A DNA stretch of 64,000 nucleotides from Allokutzneria sp. A3M-2-11 16 (GCF_024213555.1 NZ_JANAVO010000001.1:2790001-2854000); one strand, 5' to 3'; counted from the first letter of the stretch, positions 31,454-40,243 are shown. Numbers and translations: made by a program. Notes: generated by a model not told the origin, from the sequence alone.

Positions 31454-32620
31454 TCAACCCGTCGGCCGGTAGAAACCGACGAACGGCATACCGGAGTTGG
31501 TCGTGCGCAGCGGCCGGATCTGCACGGGGTCCCCGGCTTCGACCATCTGCCCGTTGCCGATGAACATCGCCACGTGGCCGCGCCAGACCACGAGATCACC
31601 CGGCAGCAGCTGGCCCGGCGGCACGGACGCGCCGATCGCCTGCGCCGCGGAGTGCCGTGGCAGGTCGAGCCCGGCGTTGCCGTAGGCCCACTTCGTCAGC
31701 CCGCTGCAGTCCGTCGCCCGCGGCGGATCCGAAGCCGCCCAGACATAAGGAGTACCGAGGACGGACAGCGCGTTGCGGACCGCTGCCGCCGCCACCGGGT
31801 TCGGCGCCTGCACTGTGTGCCCGCCGGGCAGGTTGATGTCGACGCCCGATCCTGGCTGCGGCGGGATCGCGACGGGGAGGTTCGGGCGCCCTCCGCCGTA
31901 ACCGCCGCCGCCTCCTCCACCACCGCCACCGCCGGAGCCGCCACTTCCGCCGCCGCCGTCACCCCTGCCCTGTCCCTCAGGCGGTGCCGGAGGTGCGACC
32001 GGCGAGATGCCTCCGCCTTGCACCTCCACAACGCCGTTGCCACCGAGCGGGGACCCAAGTCCTTTGAGGGCACCAGGGTCTGCCGGTTGCAATGCCCGCA
32101 ACCGTGCTGCCGCCTCGGTCAGGTGATCGGAGACCTTCTTCAGCTCCGCCGCGGACTTCTCGGCGTAGGACGCCGACCGGCCGAAGGCCCGTGCGGTCGC
32201 CTCGCGCACGGCGTTGGTGTCGCCCGCTTTCTGTGCGGTCAGCGCGGCTTCGAAGGCCGGTTTCGCCCAGCGGACGAACTCGTCGATCAGCCCCTGGATC
32301 GCCTTGCGGCCCGTGGTGACGGCGCCGACCGCTCCCGTCACGGTGCCCTGTGCGCTCCCGCAGTTGCCGGACAGCCGGTCCAGCCCACCGTCCAGCGTCG
32401 CGACCCGGCCCTGGAACGCGTTGGCCTTGTCGCCGTACCAACCACCGAGCGCCGAGCGGACCTGCGCGCCGTGCCTGGACTTCAGTTCGGTGATCGTGGT
32501 CTTGGCCTTGCCGAGGGATTCGGCCGCCCTGCTCGCGCTTCCCGTGTCACCGTCCAGCTTCGCCAGGTGCTCCCGCAGCGGCCGGATGAGCGGTTCGATC
32601 AGACCCGCGGCGTCCGCCAC
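31454..32620 (-). CDS. WXG-type helical domain fused to NlpC/P60 peptidase
   Basis: A 388-aa protein with an N-terminal helical ESX-type region (GWYGDKANAF turn near residue 60, helices to about 185), a Pro/Gly linker with a long poly-Gly run (residues about 220-245), and a C-terminal NlpC/P60 cysteine peptidase domain. Catalytic Cys is in DCSGLTKWAY and His in GHVAMFIGN, with a polar third residue downstream. NlpC/P60 enzymes cut peptidoglycan stem peptides. The N-terminal region in place of a signal peptide suggests export by ESX. Start ATG at 32620, 4 bp after the EspC-like gene stop. Confidence 0.85.
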   Translation of the reverse strand: MADAAGLIEPLIRPLREHLAKLDGDTGSASRAAESLGKAKTTITELKSRHGAQVRSALGGWYGDKANAFQGRVATLDGGLDRLSGNCGSAQGTVTGAVGAVTTGRKAIQGLIDEFVRWAKPAFEAALTAQKAGDTNAVREATARAFGRSASYAEKSAAELKKVSDHLTEAAARLRALQPADPGALKGLGSPLGGNGVVEVQGGGISPVAPPAPPEGQGRGDGGGGSGGSGGGGGGGGGGGYGGGRPNLPVAIPPQPGSGVDINLPGGHTVQAPNPVAAAAVRNALSVLGTPYVWAASDPPRATDCSGLTKWAYGNAGLDLPRHSAAQAIGASVPPGQLLPGDLVVWRGHVAMFIGNGQMVEAGDPVQIRPLRTTNSGMPFVGFYRPTG

Positions 32621-32624
32621 GCCA

Positions 32625-32954
32625 TCACCCCTGAGCCTGGGTTCGGCGCATTATCGCGGCGTGGTCGGCGTCCTGCTTCTGGTACGCCGTCAGCGCTCCC
32701 GCGACCGAAGTGGCGAGCCCGCTCAGCCCGGCCGACACGGCGGCGACCCCGTCCACGGTCGTCCTGGCCGCCTGCTGGAAAGCCTGGCTGATGCCGACCT
32801 CGCCGCCGATCTTGCCGAACGCGTCCGAGGGCAGGGCGGTGATCGAGCTCAGCGTCGCGCTGCCCACCTTGCCGAGGTCCTCGGCGAGCCCGGGTGTCGA
32901 CTTCGCATAGCTCGACAACGCGGCCTGATCGACCTTGAAGCCCTGCTCAACCAT
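32625..32954 (-). CDS. EspC/WXG100-like ESX target protein
   Basis: A 109-aa helical protein. Its C-terminal helix has AYQKQDADHA, whose YxxxD matches the ESX export signal, and a central helix-turn-helix region spans residues 25-75. It is of the EspC/DUF2580 type that is secreted with ESX substrates. It begins the minus-strand unit EspC-like, WXG-NlpC/P60, YbaB-B, YbaB-A. The ATG at 32954 gives MVEQGFKVDQ. Divergent SMI1-like gene starts about 80-110 bp away. Confidence 0.72.
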   Translation of the reverse strand: MVEQGFKVDQAALSSYAKSTPGLAEDLGKVGSATLSSITALPSDAFGKIGGEVGISQAFQQAARTTVDGVAAVSAGLSGLATSVAGALTAYQKQDADHAAIMRRTQAQG

Positions 32955-33065
32955 GCGCTCCAGGCTGCCGCACCACCCACGGCCTTGTCCTGGAATACGC
33001 AGGATTCACGCTAGTGAGGGAGCGATGGGCCGGGAGTGTCAGGGGTGCATGCCAACATCCGATTC

Positions 33066-33653
33066 ATGGGGTCGAGCGCCGCCGTTTCATCAAGCACTGC
33101 TGTTTCACGGAACTGGAACCGGATCACCCGCATCCTCACCGTGCGGGCTCCAGCCACCGCGAAGGAGCTGTTGCCACCCGCGACCGACGCGGACGTGCGC
33201 GCCGCGGAACGGGCGTTGGGACGACCCCTGCCGAAGGAACTGCACGCGTGGTGGGCGAGCTGCGGCGGCGGGCTGCACCCCGTCCTGCCGCACGGCTACA
33301 TCCCGTACCGGCCGATCGGGTCGGTGAGCGCGTGGCGGGAGTGGCACCGGCGGCACGGCTCCGGCCCGCGGACCGACGCGCCCGCGGGCAGCCCCGGCGC
33401 GGGCTGGCACCCGTGGTTCGTCCCGATCGCCACGGACGGCGGCGACCACGACCTCGCCGTCGACCTGCGCCCGGGGCCGATGCACGGCTGCCTGTTCGCC
33501 TTCAGCCACACATGGGGCGTTGCCCACCCGCCCGAGTGGCAGGGCCTCGCCGCGCTGCTCGGTGGCGTCGCCGACGCGTTGGAGACGGGCGGACGGGTCG
33601 GCCGCTACCACCCCACGACCACGAAAGGAGGCATGCTGATCTGGAAGCTGTGA
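33066..33653 (+). CDS. SMI1/KNR4-domain protein
   Basis: A 195-aa protein (205 aa if the GTG at 33036 is used). The segment DADVRAAERALGRPLPKELH followed by AWWASCGGG is the SMI1/KNR4 hallmark. In bacteria such domains are often immunity proteins against secreted polymorphic toxins. The C-terminus ends in a short GGMLIWKL strand. The gene is divergent from the ESX-linked EspC/NlpC operon and 12 bp ahead of a Panacea-domain gene with which it is probably co-transcribed. Binding partner unknown; immunity is inference. Confidence 0.72.
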   Translation: MGSSAAVSSSTAVSRNWNRITRILTVRAPATAKELLPPATDADVRAAERALGRPLPKELHAWWASCGGGLHPVLPHGYIPYRPIGSVSAWREWHRRHGSGPRTDAPAGSPGAGWHPWFVPIATDGGDHDLAVDLRPGPMHGCLFAFSHTWGVAHPPEWQGLAALLGGVADALETGGRVGRYHPTTTKGGMLIWKL

Positions 33654-33665
33654 AGGTGGTGTGCG

Positions 33666-34157
33666 TTGGCCGAAGTCCATGACGTCGCGGCCGCGGTGCT
33701 GGCCGGTACGGGCCCTGTGTCCCGGCTCCAGCTCCACGCGCTGTTGTACTACTCGCAGGCCTGGCATCTGGCGTTGCACGACAGACCGCTGTTCGTCGAT
33801 CGCATTGAGGCTCGGCGGAACGGACCAGTGGTCTCTTCGGTGTGGCGGCAGGGCGAGGTCGACCGTGGCGACCCGGAGCTGCTGACCGCGGAAGAACGCG
33901 CGATCGTCGCGTCCGTGGTCGACAGGTACCGGGACTTCACCGAGCACGAACTGGCCACCATGACGCGCCAGGAAGAGCCGATACGCCAAGCGATACGCGG
34001 TGCTCCGCTCTCGCCGGACGTGATGGCGAGCTACTTCCGGCGACAGATCGCCGACCCCGAAACCGCCGTCACCGAGGCCGTGGCCAACGCGCGGCTGGAC
34101 GGGCGGGACATCTCACCGGAGGGGCTCATGACCCTGCGCGCCGTGGCCAACCGGTGA
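33666..34157 (+). CDS. Panacea (SocA/DUF4065) domain protein, antitoxin-like
   Basis: A 163-aa protein matching the Panacea domain: RLQLHALLYYSQAWHLALHDRPLF, then DRIEARRNGPVVSSVW, the characteristic signature. Panacea proteins are promiscuous antitoxins or, as in SocA, proteolytic adaptors that neutralise diverse toxins. The start is a TTG at 33666 with aaggtgg 7 bases upstream; no ATG or GTG in frame is available. No recognisable toxin gene flanks it: upstream is the SMI1-like gene, downstream a convergent unknown gene. Confidence 0.82.
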   Translation: MAEVHDVAAAVLAGTGPVSRLQLHALLYYSQAWHLALHDRPLFVDRIEARRNGPVVSSVWRQGEVDRGDPELLTAEERAIVASVVDRYRDFTEHELATMTRQEEPIRQAIRGAPLSPDVMASYFRRQIADPETAVTEAVANARLDGRDISPEGLMTLRAVANR

Positions 34158-34218
34158 ACTCACGGCGGACCAGGCGACCGCTCGGCGAATCGCGGCGTTG
34201 ACCCGGGCGGAGTGAGGT

Positions 34219-34914
34219 TCAGGCGGCTGGGACGAGCAGCGCCCAGGACTTCACGGTGCCGTGGCCGGTGCCCCACGGCAGGTGTTCGCCCACGTCCACG
34301 AAATGCCCGCTGACGTCGTTGTTGTTGAGGATGACCTCGACGGTGTCGTCGGGCTCGCCCGACGTGCGGCCGCACAGGCTGTAGAACCACACCGGCCGGT
34401 TGGGCAGCTGGCCCTCGCGCATCAGGCGTTCGGCCACCACGAGGGTGGGCGGGCGCTGGCGGGCGACGTCGACGAACCCGTCGTCGATCCCGCCGAAGTC
34501 CCGCCAGCCGACCGGGCCCGCGAACAGCTCGGTGGGGCGGCCGTCGCCGTCCGAGCCGAGCTGGTGGAACACGGCGTCGGCGAGCGGGTGGTCGGGCTGC
34601 TGGATGGCGATGAACACCGGCAGCACGTTGTCCACCCAGGACATCAGCGCGTCGGCGAGCGGGTGGGCCTCGGCGGAGCGCACGCCGACGGCCTGGTCCC
34701 AGGCGTAGCCCTCCTCCCAGGCGGTGCAGCGCACGCCTAAGGGCAGCCGGACGTACGCGCCGTCCGAATCGTGTTCCGGCTCCTCGACGGCGATCTCCAG
34801 GTCGAGGTCGACCAGCGCCACGACGGTGCCGGTGCGTTCGGTGCGCAGGTCGTGCGACTCACGGAGCATGGCCGCGATCACTTCGGCGATGCCGCCGGCG
34901 TCGAGTTCTTCCAC
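34219..34914 (-). CDS. Hypothetical protein
   Basis: A soluble protein of about 231 aa from a GTG at 34914 (MEELDAGGIAEVIAAM...). I choose this start because aagggg lies nine bases upstream and the long frame above it reads into the aldehyde dehydrogenase. The sequence is acidic (VALVDLDLEIAVEEPEHDSDG) with a C-terminal half rich in Trp and Gly and the ending HLPWGTGHGTVKSWALLVPAA. No family is recognised and no membrane segment is seen. It may be co-transcribed downstream of the ALDH pair or be a partner of the Panacea gene, with which it converges. Confidence 0.6.
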   Translation of the reverse strand: MEELDAGGIAEVIAAMLRESHDLRTERTGTVVALVDLDLEIAVEEPEHDSDGAYVRLPLGVRCTAWEEGYAWDQAVGVRSAEAHPLADALMSWVDNVLPVFIAIQQPDHPLADAVFHQLGSDGDGRPTELFAGPVGWRDFGGIDDGFVDVARQRPPTLVVAERLMREGQLPNRPVWFYSLCGRTSGEPDDTVEVILNNNDVSGHFVDVGEHLPWGTGHGTVKSWALLVPAA

Positions 34915-34988
34915 CTTGGACAACCCCTTCGAAACGATGTGCCCCGCGATCCGCGGACCGCAGGGCACATCGTGGCCGAACCGACCGA

Positions 34989-35858
34989 TCAGACTCCCAT
35001 CGGGTGCCAGACCGTCTTGTGCTCCAGGTACGCGCGCAGCCTGGTGATATCGGGCCGCCGCGTCCAGTCCGTCTCCTTGGCCGACGAGCGGAGCACGCGC
35101 TTGACCGTGCCCGCGGCGGTGCGCTCCAGTTCGGCGCGGATCACCTCGGGGGCACCGCACAGGTCGAGCGCGTTGACGTCCGCGTGCGAGGCCAGCCAGG
35201 GGCCGAGCTCCGCGGCGTTGCCGGTCAGCAGGTTCACCACGCCGCCCGGCAGGTCCGAGGTCGCCATCACCTCGGACAGCGTGACGGCGGGCAGCGGGCG
35301 GTGGTGGCTGGACACCACGACGCAGGTGTTGCCGGTCGCGATCACCGGCGCCACCACGCTCACCAGCCCGAGCAACGAGGACGTCTGCGGCGCGAGCACC
35401 GCGACGACGCCGGTGGGCTCGGGGACCGAGAACGAGAAGTACGGCCCCGCGACCGGGTTGGACGCGCCGAGCACCGAGGCGACCTTGTCGGTCCATCCCG
35501 CGTACCAGACCCACCGGTCCACCGCTGCGTCCACAATGGACTCAGCCTTCTTCGCGTTCACGTTCTCCGCGGCGCAGACCTCCGCGATGAACTGTTCCCG
35601 CCTGCCCTCAAGCATTTCCGCGACGCGGTAGAGCACCTGGCCGCGGTTGTACGCGGTCGCTCCGGACCAGCCCGGGAACGCTTTGCGGGCCGCGGCGACC
35701 GCGTCCCGCGCGTCCTTGCGCGAGGCGTGCGCCGCGTTGGCCAGGAAGTTGCCCTTGGCGTCGTTGACCGGGTAGACCCGCCCGGACTCCGAGCGCGGGA
35801 ACTTCCCGCCAAGGTAGAGCTTGTAGGTCTTGGTCACGCCGATACGCCCGTCAGACAT
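34989..35858 (-). CDS. Truncated aldehyde dehydrogenase-like subunit lacking catalytic residues
   Basis: A 289-aa ALDH-superfamily protein, far shorter than the usual 480 aa. The N-terminal coenzyme-fold pattern remains (ALDH-like DAVAAARKAFPGWS and GVVAVLAPQ). However, the PWNFP Asn position reads APQTSSL, the NAD-site lysine region reads VVSSHH, FTGS reads LCGAP, and the ELGGK glutamate and the catalytic Cys region are absent. It overlaps the complete ALDH gene upstream by 8 bp (34989-35858 versus 35851-37287) and ATG at 35858 is inside that overlap. The pair corresponds to the N- and C-terminal halves of ALDH16 (see finding). It is probably a structural partner, not an enzyme. Confidence 0.8.
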   Translation of the reverse strand: MSDGRIGVTKTYKLYLGGKFPRSESGRVYPVNDAKGNFLANAAHASRKDARDAVAAARKAFPGWSGATAYNRGQVLYRVAEMLEGRREQFIAEVCAAENVNAKKAESIVDAAVDRWVWYAGWTDKVASVLGASNPVAGPYFSFSVPEPTGVVAVLAPQTSSLLGLVSVVAPVIATGNTCVVVSSHHRPLPAVTLSEVMATSDLPGGVVNLLTGNAAELGPWLASHADVNALDLCGAPEVIRAELERTAAGTVKRVLRSSAKETDWTRRPDITRLRAYLEHKTVWHPMGV

Positions 35859-37287
35859 CGAGATACGCCTCCAGTCCCGCGCGGCCGCCCTCGCGACCGA
35901 AACCGGACTCCTGGTAGCCGCCGAACGGGGCGGTGGGGTCGAACCGGTTGAAGGTGTTCGCCCACACCACACCGGCCCGCAGTTTCTGGGACATCCACAG
36001 GATTCTGGAACCCTTCTCGGTCCAGATCCCCGCGGACAGGCCGTACGGGGTGTTGTTCGCCTTGGCGACCGCCTCGTCCGGGGTGCGGAAGGTCAGCACG
36101 GACAGCACCGGCCCGAAGATCTCCTCCCGGGCGATCCGCATCGCCTGGTGCACGTTGGAGAACACGGTGGGGGCGAAGAAGAAACCCTTGTCCGGCAACG
36201 GGCACGAACTCGACCAGCGGTCGGCGCCCTCGGCCTCGCCGGACTCGGTCAGCTCGCGGATCCTGGCGAGCTGCTCCTTGGAGTTGATCGCGCCGACGTC
36301 GGTGTTCTTGTCCAGCGCGTCGCCGACGCGCAGCGTGGAGACGCGGTAGCGCAGCTTCTCCATCACTTCGTCCACAATGGACTCCTGGACCAGTAGCCGC
36401 GAACCCGCGCAGCAGACGTGGCCCTGGTTGAAGAAGATGCCGTTGACGATGCCCTCGACGGCCTGGTCCACCGGGGCGTCGTCGAAGACGATGTTGGCGG
36501 CCTTGCCGCCCAGCTCCAGGGTGAGCTTCTTGCCCGTCCCGGCCAGCGAGCGCTGGATCAGCTTGCCCACCTCGGTGGAACCGGTGAAGGCGATCTTGTT
36601 GACGCCCGCGTGGTTCACGATCTCCGAGCCGATGTCACCGGCGCCGGGCAGGATGTTCACCACGCCCGCGGGCAGCCCGGCCTGCTGGCAGATCTCGGCG
36701 AAGACCAGCGCGGTCAGCGGCGTGGTCTCGGCGGGCTTGAGCACCACGGTGTTGCCGCAGGCCAGCGCGGGCGCGATCTTCCACGCCAGCATCAGCAGCG
36801 GGAAGTTCCACGGGATGACCTGACCGGCGACGCCGAGCGGCTTCGGGTCCGGTCCGTAGCCCGCGAAGTCGAGCTTGTCGGCCCAGCCCGCGTGGTAGAA
36901 GAAGTGCGCCGCCGCCGTCGGCACGTCGACGTCGCGCGATTCCTTGATCGGCTTGCCGTTGTCCAGGCTCTCCAGCACCGCGAGCTCGCGGCCGCGCTCC
37001 TGGATCAGCCGGGCGATGCGGAACAGGTACTTGGCCCGCTCGCTGCCGGGCATCCGGCCCCACACCTTGTCGTAGGCGCGGCGGGCGGCCTTGACCGCGC
37101 GGTCCACGTCCGCGGCCGAGGCCGTGCTGACCTCGGCCAGCACCTCCTCGGTCGACGGGTTGACCGTCTTCAGCGGCTCGCCCTCGCCCTCGACGAACTG
37201 GCCGTCGACGAACATCCGGTAGTTCGGCTTGAGGTTGGCGATATCCCGCGACTCCGGTGCCGGGGAGTACTCCCAGAGCTGTGTCAT
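35851..37287 (-). CDS. Aldehyde dehydrogenase family protein, catalytically complete
   Basis: A 478-aa NAD(P)-dependent aldehyde dehydrogenase. All landmarks are present: PWNFP with the active-site Asn (VIPWNFPLLML), LKPAETTP (coenzyme Lys), FTGSTEVGK, LELGGK with the general-base Glu, and the nucleophile in GHVCCAGSR. Its ATG is 1 bp after the deoC stop and its 3' end overlaps the truncated ALDH by 8 bp, giving a tight deoC-ALDH-ALDH' operon. Acetaldehyde from the DeoC reaction is a plausible substrate, giving acetate and NADH. Confidence 0.92.
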   Translation of the reverse strand: MTQLWEYSPAPESRDIANLKPNYRMFVDGQFVEGEGEPLKTVNPSTEEVLAEVSTASAADVDRAVKAARRAYDKVWGRMPGSERAKYLFRIARLIQERGRELAVLESLDNGKPIKESRDVDVPTAAAHFFYHAGWADKLDFAGYGPDPKPLGVAGQVIPWNFPLLMLAWKIAPALACGNTVVLKPAETTPLTALVFAEICQQAGLPAGVVNILPGAGDIGSEIVNHAGVNKIAFTGSTEVGKLIQRSLAGTGKKLTLELGGKAANIVFDDAPVDQAVEGIVNGIFFNQGHVCCAGSRLLVQESIVDEVMEKLRYRVSTLRVGDALDKNTDVGAINSKEQLARIRELTESGEAEGADRWSSSCPLPDKGFFFAPTVFSNVHQAMRIAREEIFGPVLSVLTFRTPDEAVAKANNTPYGLSAGIWTEKGSRILWMSQKLRAGVVWANTFNRFDPTAPFGGYQESGFGREGGRAGLEAYLDV

Positions 37288-37288
37288 C

Positions 37289-38305
37289 TCAGTCCACCGT
37301 CACATAGTCCGGGCCGCTGTAGTGGCCCTCAAGCTGGGTCCGCCGCTGCATCAGCAGATCGTTGAGCAGGCTGGACGCGCCGAAGCGGAACAGCTTCGGG
37401 TCGAGCCACTCCTCGCCCGCCACCTCGTGCACGGCGACGAGGTAGCGCATCGCGTCCTTGGTGACCCGGATGCCGCCCGCGGGCTTGACCCCGCGCAGCT
37501 GCCCGGTCTGGGTCTTCCAGTCGCGAACGGCCTGCAGCATCAGGTGGGTCACTGGGAGCGTGGCGGCGGGGGAGACCTTGCCGGTCGAGGTCTTGATGAA
37601 GTCGCCGCCCGCGAGCAGCGCCAGCCAGGACGCGCGGCGCACGTTGTCGTAGGTCGACAGCTCTCCGGTCTCCAGGATGACCTTGAGATGCGCGTCCCCG
37701 CACGCGGCCTTGATCGCGACGATCTCGTCGTAGACCTGGCCGTAGCGGCCGGAGAGGAACGCGCCCCGGTCGATCACCATGTCGATCTCGGTCGCGCCCG
37801 CGTCCACCGCGATCCTGGTGTCCTCCAGCTTGATCGCCAGGGAGGAGCGGCCGGAGGGGAACGCGGTCGCGACACTGGCGACGCCGATGTCGGCGCCCTT
37901 CAGCTCGCGCACCGCCGTCTCCACCATGTCCGGGTAGACGCAGATCGCGGCGACCTGCGGCACGTCGGGGCGCTCGGGGTCGGGGCGGCGCGCCTTGGCG
38001 CACAGCGAGCTGACCTTGCCCGCGGTGTCGGCGCCTTCCAGGGTGGTCAGGTCGACCATCCTGATGGCGGTGTCGATCGCCCAGAGCTTGGACGCCTTCT
38101 TGATGCTGCGCGTGGCGAGCGTCGCGGCGCGTTGCTCCAGTCCGACCTGGTCGACGCCGGGCAGTCCGTGCAGGAACCGACGCAGCGCGGCGTCGTCCCT
38201 GGTGGCGTCTGCCAGCTCTGGGGGAAGTCCCGGGATGTGCGGCGACTGGCGGGTCGCGGGGGTGTCCGCGGACTCGGCAGCCGTCGGCGGTGACGGTGCG
38301 GCCAT
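37289..38305 (-). CDS. deoC: Deoxyribose-phosphate aldolase
   Basis: Cleaves 2-deoxyribose-5-phosphate to glyceraldehyde-3-phosphate and acetaldehyde through a Schiff base. The 338-aa form is longer than the short bacterial enzyme (about 220-260 aa), with an N-terminal extension of about 75 residues resembling the longer eukaryotic-like type. The Schiff-base Lys is in FIKTSTGKVSP and the proton-relay Lys in VKPAGGIRV. The start ATG at 38305 is used; the frame runs further upstream through a MITE whose end lies only 13 bp away. First gene of a three-gene operon with ALDH and ALDH'. Confidence 0.95.
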   Translation of the reverse strand: MAAPSPPTAAESADTPATRQSPHIPGLPPELADATRDDAALRRFLHGLPGVDQVGLEQRAATLATRSIKKASKLWAIDTAIRMVDLTTLEGADTAGKVSSLCAKARRPDPERPDVPQVAAICVYPDMVETAVRELKGADIGVASVATAFPSGRSSLAIKLEDTRIAVDAGATEIDMVIDRGAFLSGRYGQVYDEIVAIKAACGDAHLKVILETGELSTYDNVRRASWLALLAGGDFIKTSTGKVSPAATLPVTHLMLQAVRDWKTQTGQLRGVKPAGGIRVTKDAMRYLVAVHEVAGEEWLDPKLFRFGASSLLNDLLMQRRTQLEGHYSGPDYVTVD

Positions 38306-38318
38306 GGCCAGGAGTCTA

Positions 38319-38481
38319 GGGCGTGTTTCGCAGGTCTCTTTCGATGAGAGCCGGGATCGAGGTCGTTCCTGGCAAGACGAGGGGAAGTCCTCGTACCGGT
38401 GTTGTACGGGGGCTTTCACTCGGCGCCGCCAGGGGCGGGCTCGGCCCGGCTATCGCGGATATGGACCTGTGAAACACGCCC
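38319..38481. mobile_element. MITE-like element with TA target duplication upstream of deoC
   Basis: A 163-bp non-coding element with near-perfect terminal inverted repeats: gggcgtgtttcgcaggtc at 38319-38336 and its complement gacctgtgaaacacgccc at 38464-38481, one mismatch in 18. It is flanked by TA on both sides, a target-site duplication. The ends resemble those of actinomycete IS elements of the IS5/IS630 type. It has no transposase frame. It lies 13 bp upstream of the deoC start codon, so it must contain or displace the deoC promoter. Confidence 0.8.
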
Positions 38482-38482
38482 T

Positions 38483-38818
38483 ACGGCCAGGTCACCGGGC
38501 GTCCAGCCTGTTGCGCCGGACCTGTGGACAACTCGTTCGCGCTGCTCAGCCGCTGTGCGCCGGGGTTCGGCCGGTCAGTGGGGGTGGGTGGTGATGGCAC
38601 TGGTCACACCTCGGCTGACCGGCACTGACCGGCATGAGAGCGCGACCACTGCAGGTCGCGCGCTCTCCGATAGGCCATTCGGTGATTCCTTTTCTTAAGT
38701 GTTCATCAAGTCGTTGAAGGCTCACGTCGGCGCAGGTTACTGTGGAGTAGCCGGTATGCGGAGGCAGACCGGGCAAGGCCCGAGGGTCCACCGGACGCGC
38801 CACCGGTGGACCCTCGAT
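38483..38818. other. 336-bp non-coding gap between the MITE and the mycothiol-isomerase-like gene
   Basis: No gene is supported. It contains a lone TTGTCCACA-type motif (minus strand, 38523-38531), a hairpin gagagcgcgacc...ggtcgcgcgctctc near 38636-38664 and a short A/T-rich patch around 38685-38705, which is a likely promoter. Confidence 0.45.
38781..38816 (-). terminator. Hairpin downstream of the mycothiol-isomerase-like gene
   Basis: A perfect 14-bp stem (cgagggtccaccgg / ccggtggaccctcg) with an 8-nt loop, 2 bp after the stop on the minus strand. It has no U-tract. Confidence 0.8.
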
Positions 38819-39481
38819 TTAGTTCTCCACCAAGGCTTCCGAGCGCGCCGGGAAGACCGGGATCGCGTGCAGGTGCTCCGGTTCCGGAGCGCGGTCCCAC
38901 GTCCACGCGCGCATCTGGTCGGGGCTGCGGCGACCGAAGAACCCGCGCCACAGTTCGAACGGCTCCGCCTCCACGGTCGCGGCGAGCTCCCCGTCGCCGA
39001 TCCGCCACTCCGAGCCGTCCGCGCGGACCACCAGCGCCCAGGGCTGTTCGTGGTAACCGCCGACGACGCTCCCGATGTGCTCCAGCATCGGCCGCCACGC
39101 GGCGTCCGGCAGCCGCTCCAAGCCGAGCGCGGTGCGCAGGTCCGCCTCGTGCTGTGTGACGTCGTGCACCATGTTGAGCTGGGCTTTCTCCGAGCACAGG
39201 CGCCGTTCCAGCCGCTCGCTGAAGCCCTCCCACTCGGCGAGGTTGTCCGCGACCGGCCTGTTCACCCGCTCGCCGACGTGCCGTTCGGTCCACGCGCGGC
39301 CCGGTGCCCCGTCGAGCCTTCCGGTCGCGGCGTCGTGGGCGACTCCGCACAGGTGGGCCAGCAGTGCCCGGACGGTCCATTCCGGGCAGGCGGCAACCGG
39401 GGTCGCCAGCTGCTCCTCCGTCAGCGTCCGCGCGATCGCGGTGATCCGTTGCCGCGCCTCGCGGTAGATCACGTCGTACAT
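38819..39481 (-). CDS. Maleylpyruvate isomerase / DinB-like mycothiol-dependent enzyme family
   Basis: A 220-aa protein of the MDMPI (mycothiol-dependent maleylpyruvate isomerase) N-terminal fold, a DinB-like four-helix bundle with a metal site. [22 protein letters not shown] contains the typical PxWTVxDLxAH pattern with the first metal His. [14 protein letters not shown] supplies the second and third His ligands. The start is ATG at 39481, divergent from upp with 32 bp between them. The likely role is a mycothiol transferase or isomerase; substrate unknown. Confidence 0.82.
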   Translation of the reverse strand: MYDVIYREARQRITAIARTLTEEQLATPVAACPEWTVRALLAHLCGVAHDAATGRLDGAPGRAWTERHVGERVNRPVADNLAEWEGFSERLERRLCSEKAQLNMVHDVTQHEADLRTALGLERLPDAAWRPMLEHIGSVVGGYHEQPWALVVRADGSEWRIGDGELAATVEAEPFELWRGFFGRRSPDQMRAWTWDRAPEPEHLHAIPVFPARSEALVEN

Positions 39482-39513
39482 CGGTACCCCTTCTCCGGCT
39501 AACGTCTGCGGTC

Positions 39514-40137
39514 ATGGACGTGCTCGTCGTCGAACACCCGCTGGCCAAGGCCCGGCTCACCACCATGCGTGACGCCCGCACCGACAGCGCGGCCTTCCGC
39601 GCCGCCCTGCACGAGCTGACCGTCATGCTGATCTACGAGGCCACGCGGGGGGCGCCCCTCGCGGAGGAGCGCATCCACACACCGGTGGCCAGGACGACCG
39701 GATTCCGGCTCGCCAACCCGCCGCTGCTGGTCCCGGTGCTGCGCGCCGGACTCGGCATGGCCGACCAGGCGCACAAGCTGATCCCGGACGCGCAGATGGG
39801 CTTCGTCGGCCTGGCCCGCGACGAGGAGACCCTGCAGCCGACGCCGTACATGGTCTCGCTGCCGGAGGACCTGGCGGGCCGTCCGGTGTTCGTGCTCGAC
39901 CCGATGCTCGCCACCGGCGGCTCGATGGTGCACACGATCACGCTGCTCACCGACCGCGGCGCCACCGACGTCACCGCGGTGTGCACGCTGGCCGCGCCGG
40001 AAGGGCTGCGCACCCTGGAAGCGGCCAACCTGCCGGTGCGCGTGGTCACGGCGAGCGTGGACGAGCGGCTGAACGACTCCGGGTTCATCGTGCCCGGGCT
40101 CGGCGACGCCGGGGACCGCCAGTACGGCGCGGTCTGA
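39514..40137 (+). CDS. upp: Uracil phosphoribosyltransferase
   Basis: Salvages uracil with PRPP to UMP. The 207-aa length and the motifs are standard: the PRPP-binding loop [17 protein letters not shown], the C-terminal DAGDRQYGA uracil-binding loop and RAGLGMADQ near the centre. ATG at 39514. Uracil released by DeoA-type phosphorolysis after Cdd is its substrate, which ties it to the salvage genes at 24.8-26.5 kb. Transcribed alone, divergent from the MDMPI-type gene. Confidence 0.97.
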   Translation: MDVLVVEHPLAKARLTTMRDARTDSAAFRAALHELTVMLIYEATRGAPLAEERIHTPVARTTGFRLANPPLLVPVLRAGLGMADQAHKLIPDAQMGFVGLARDEETLQPTPYMVSLPEDLAGRPVFVLDPMLATGGSMVHTITLLTDRGATDVTAVCTLAAPEGLRTLEAANLPVRVVTASVDERLNDSGFIVPGLGDAGDRQYGAV

Positions 40138-40243
40138 TCGCGGCACCATCGCCCCCTCCCGCTGCTACTTGAAAAACATATAGTGGCGCCGATCTTGGCC
40201 CGTCCGCCGCGGCGGGTCAAGGCTGCGCCGTTCGAGTGAGTCC

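Noticed and set aside
31880..31975. Variable repeat or recombination site in the poly-Gly region of the NlpC/P60 gene
   Set aside because: The repeats are glycine codons in a linker, common in exported high-GC proteins.
38399..38803. Short open frames between the MITE and the mycothiol-isomerase-like gene
   Set aside because: They overlap hairpins and the element end, lack RBSs and show no recognisable protein features.
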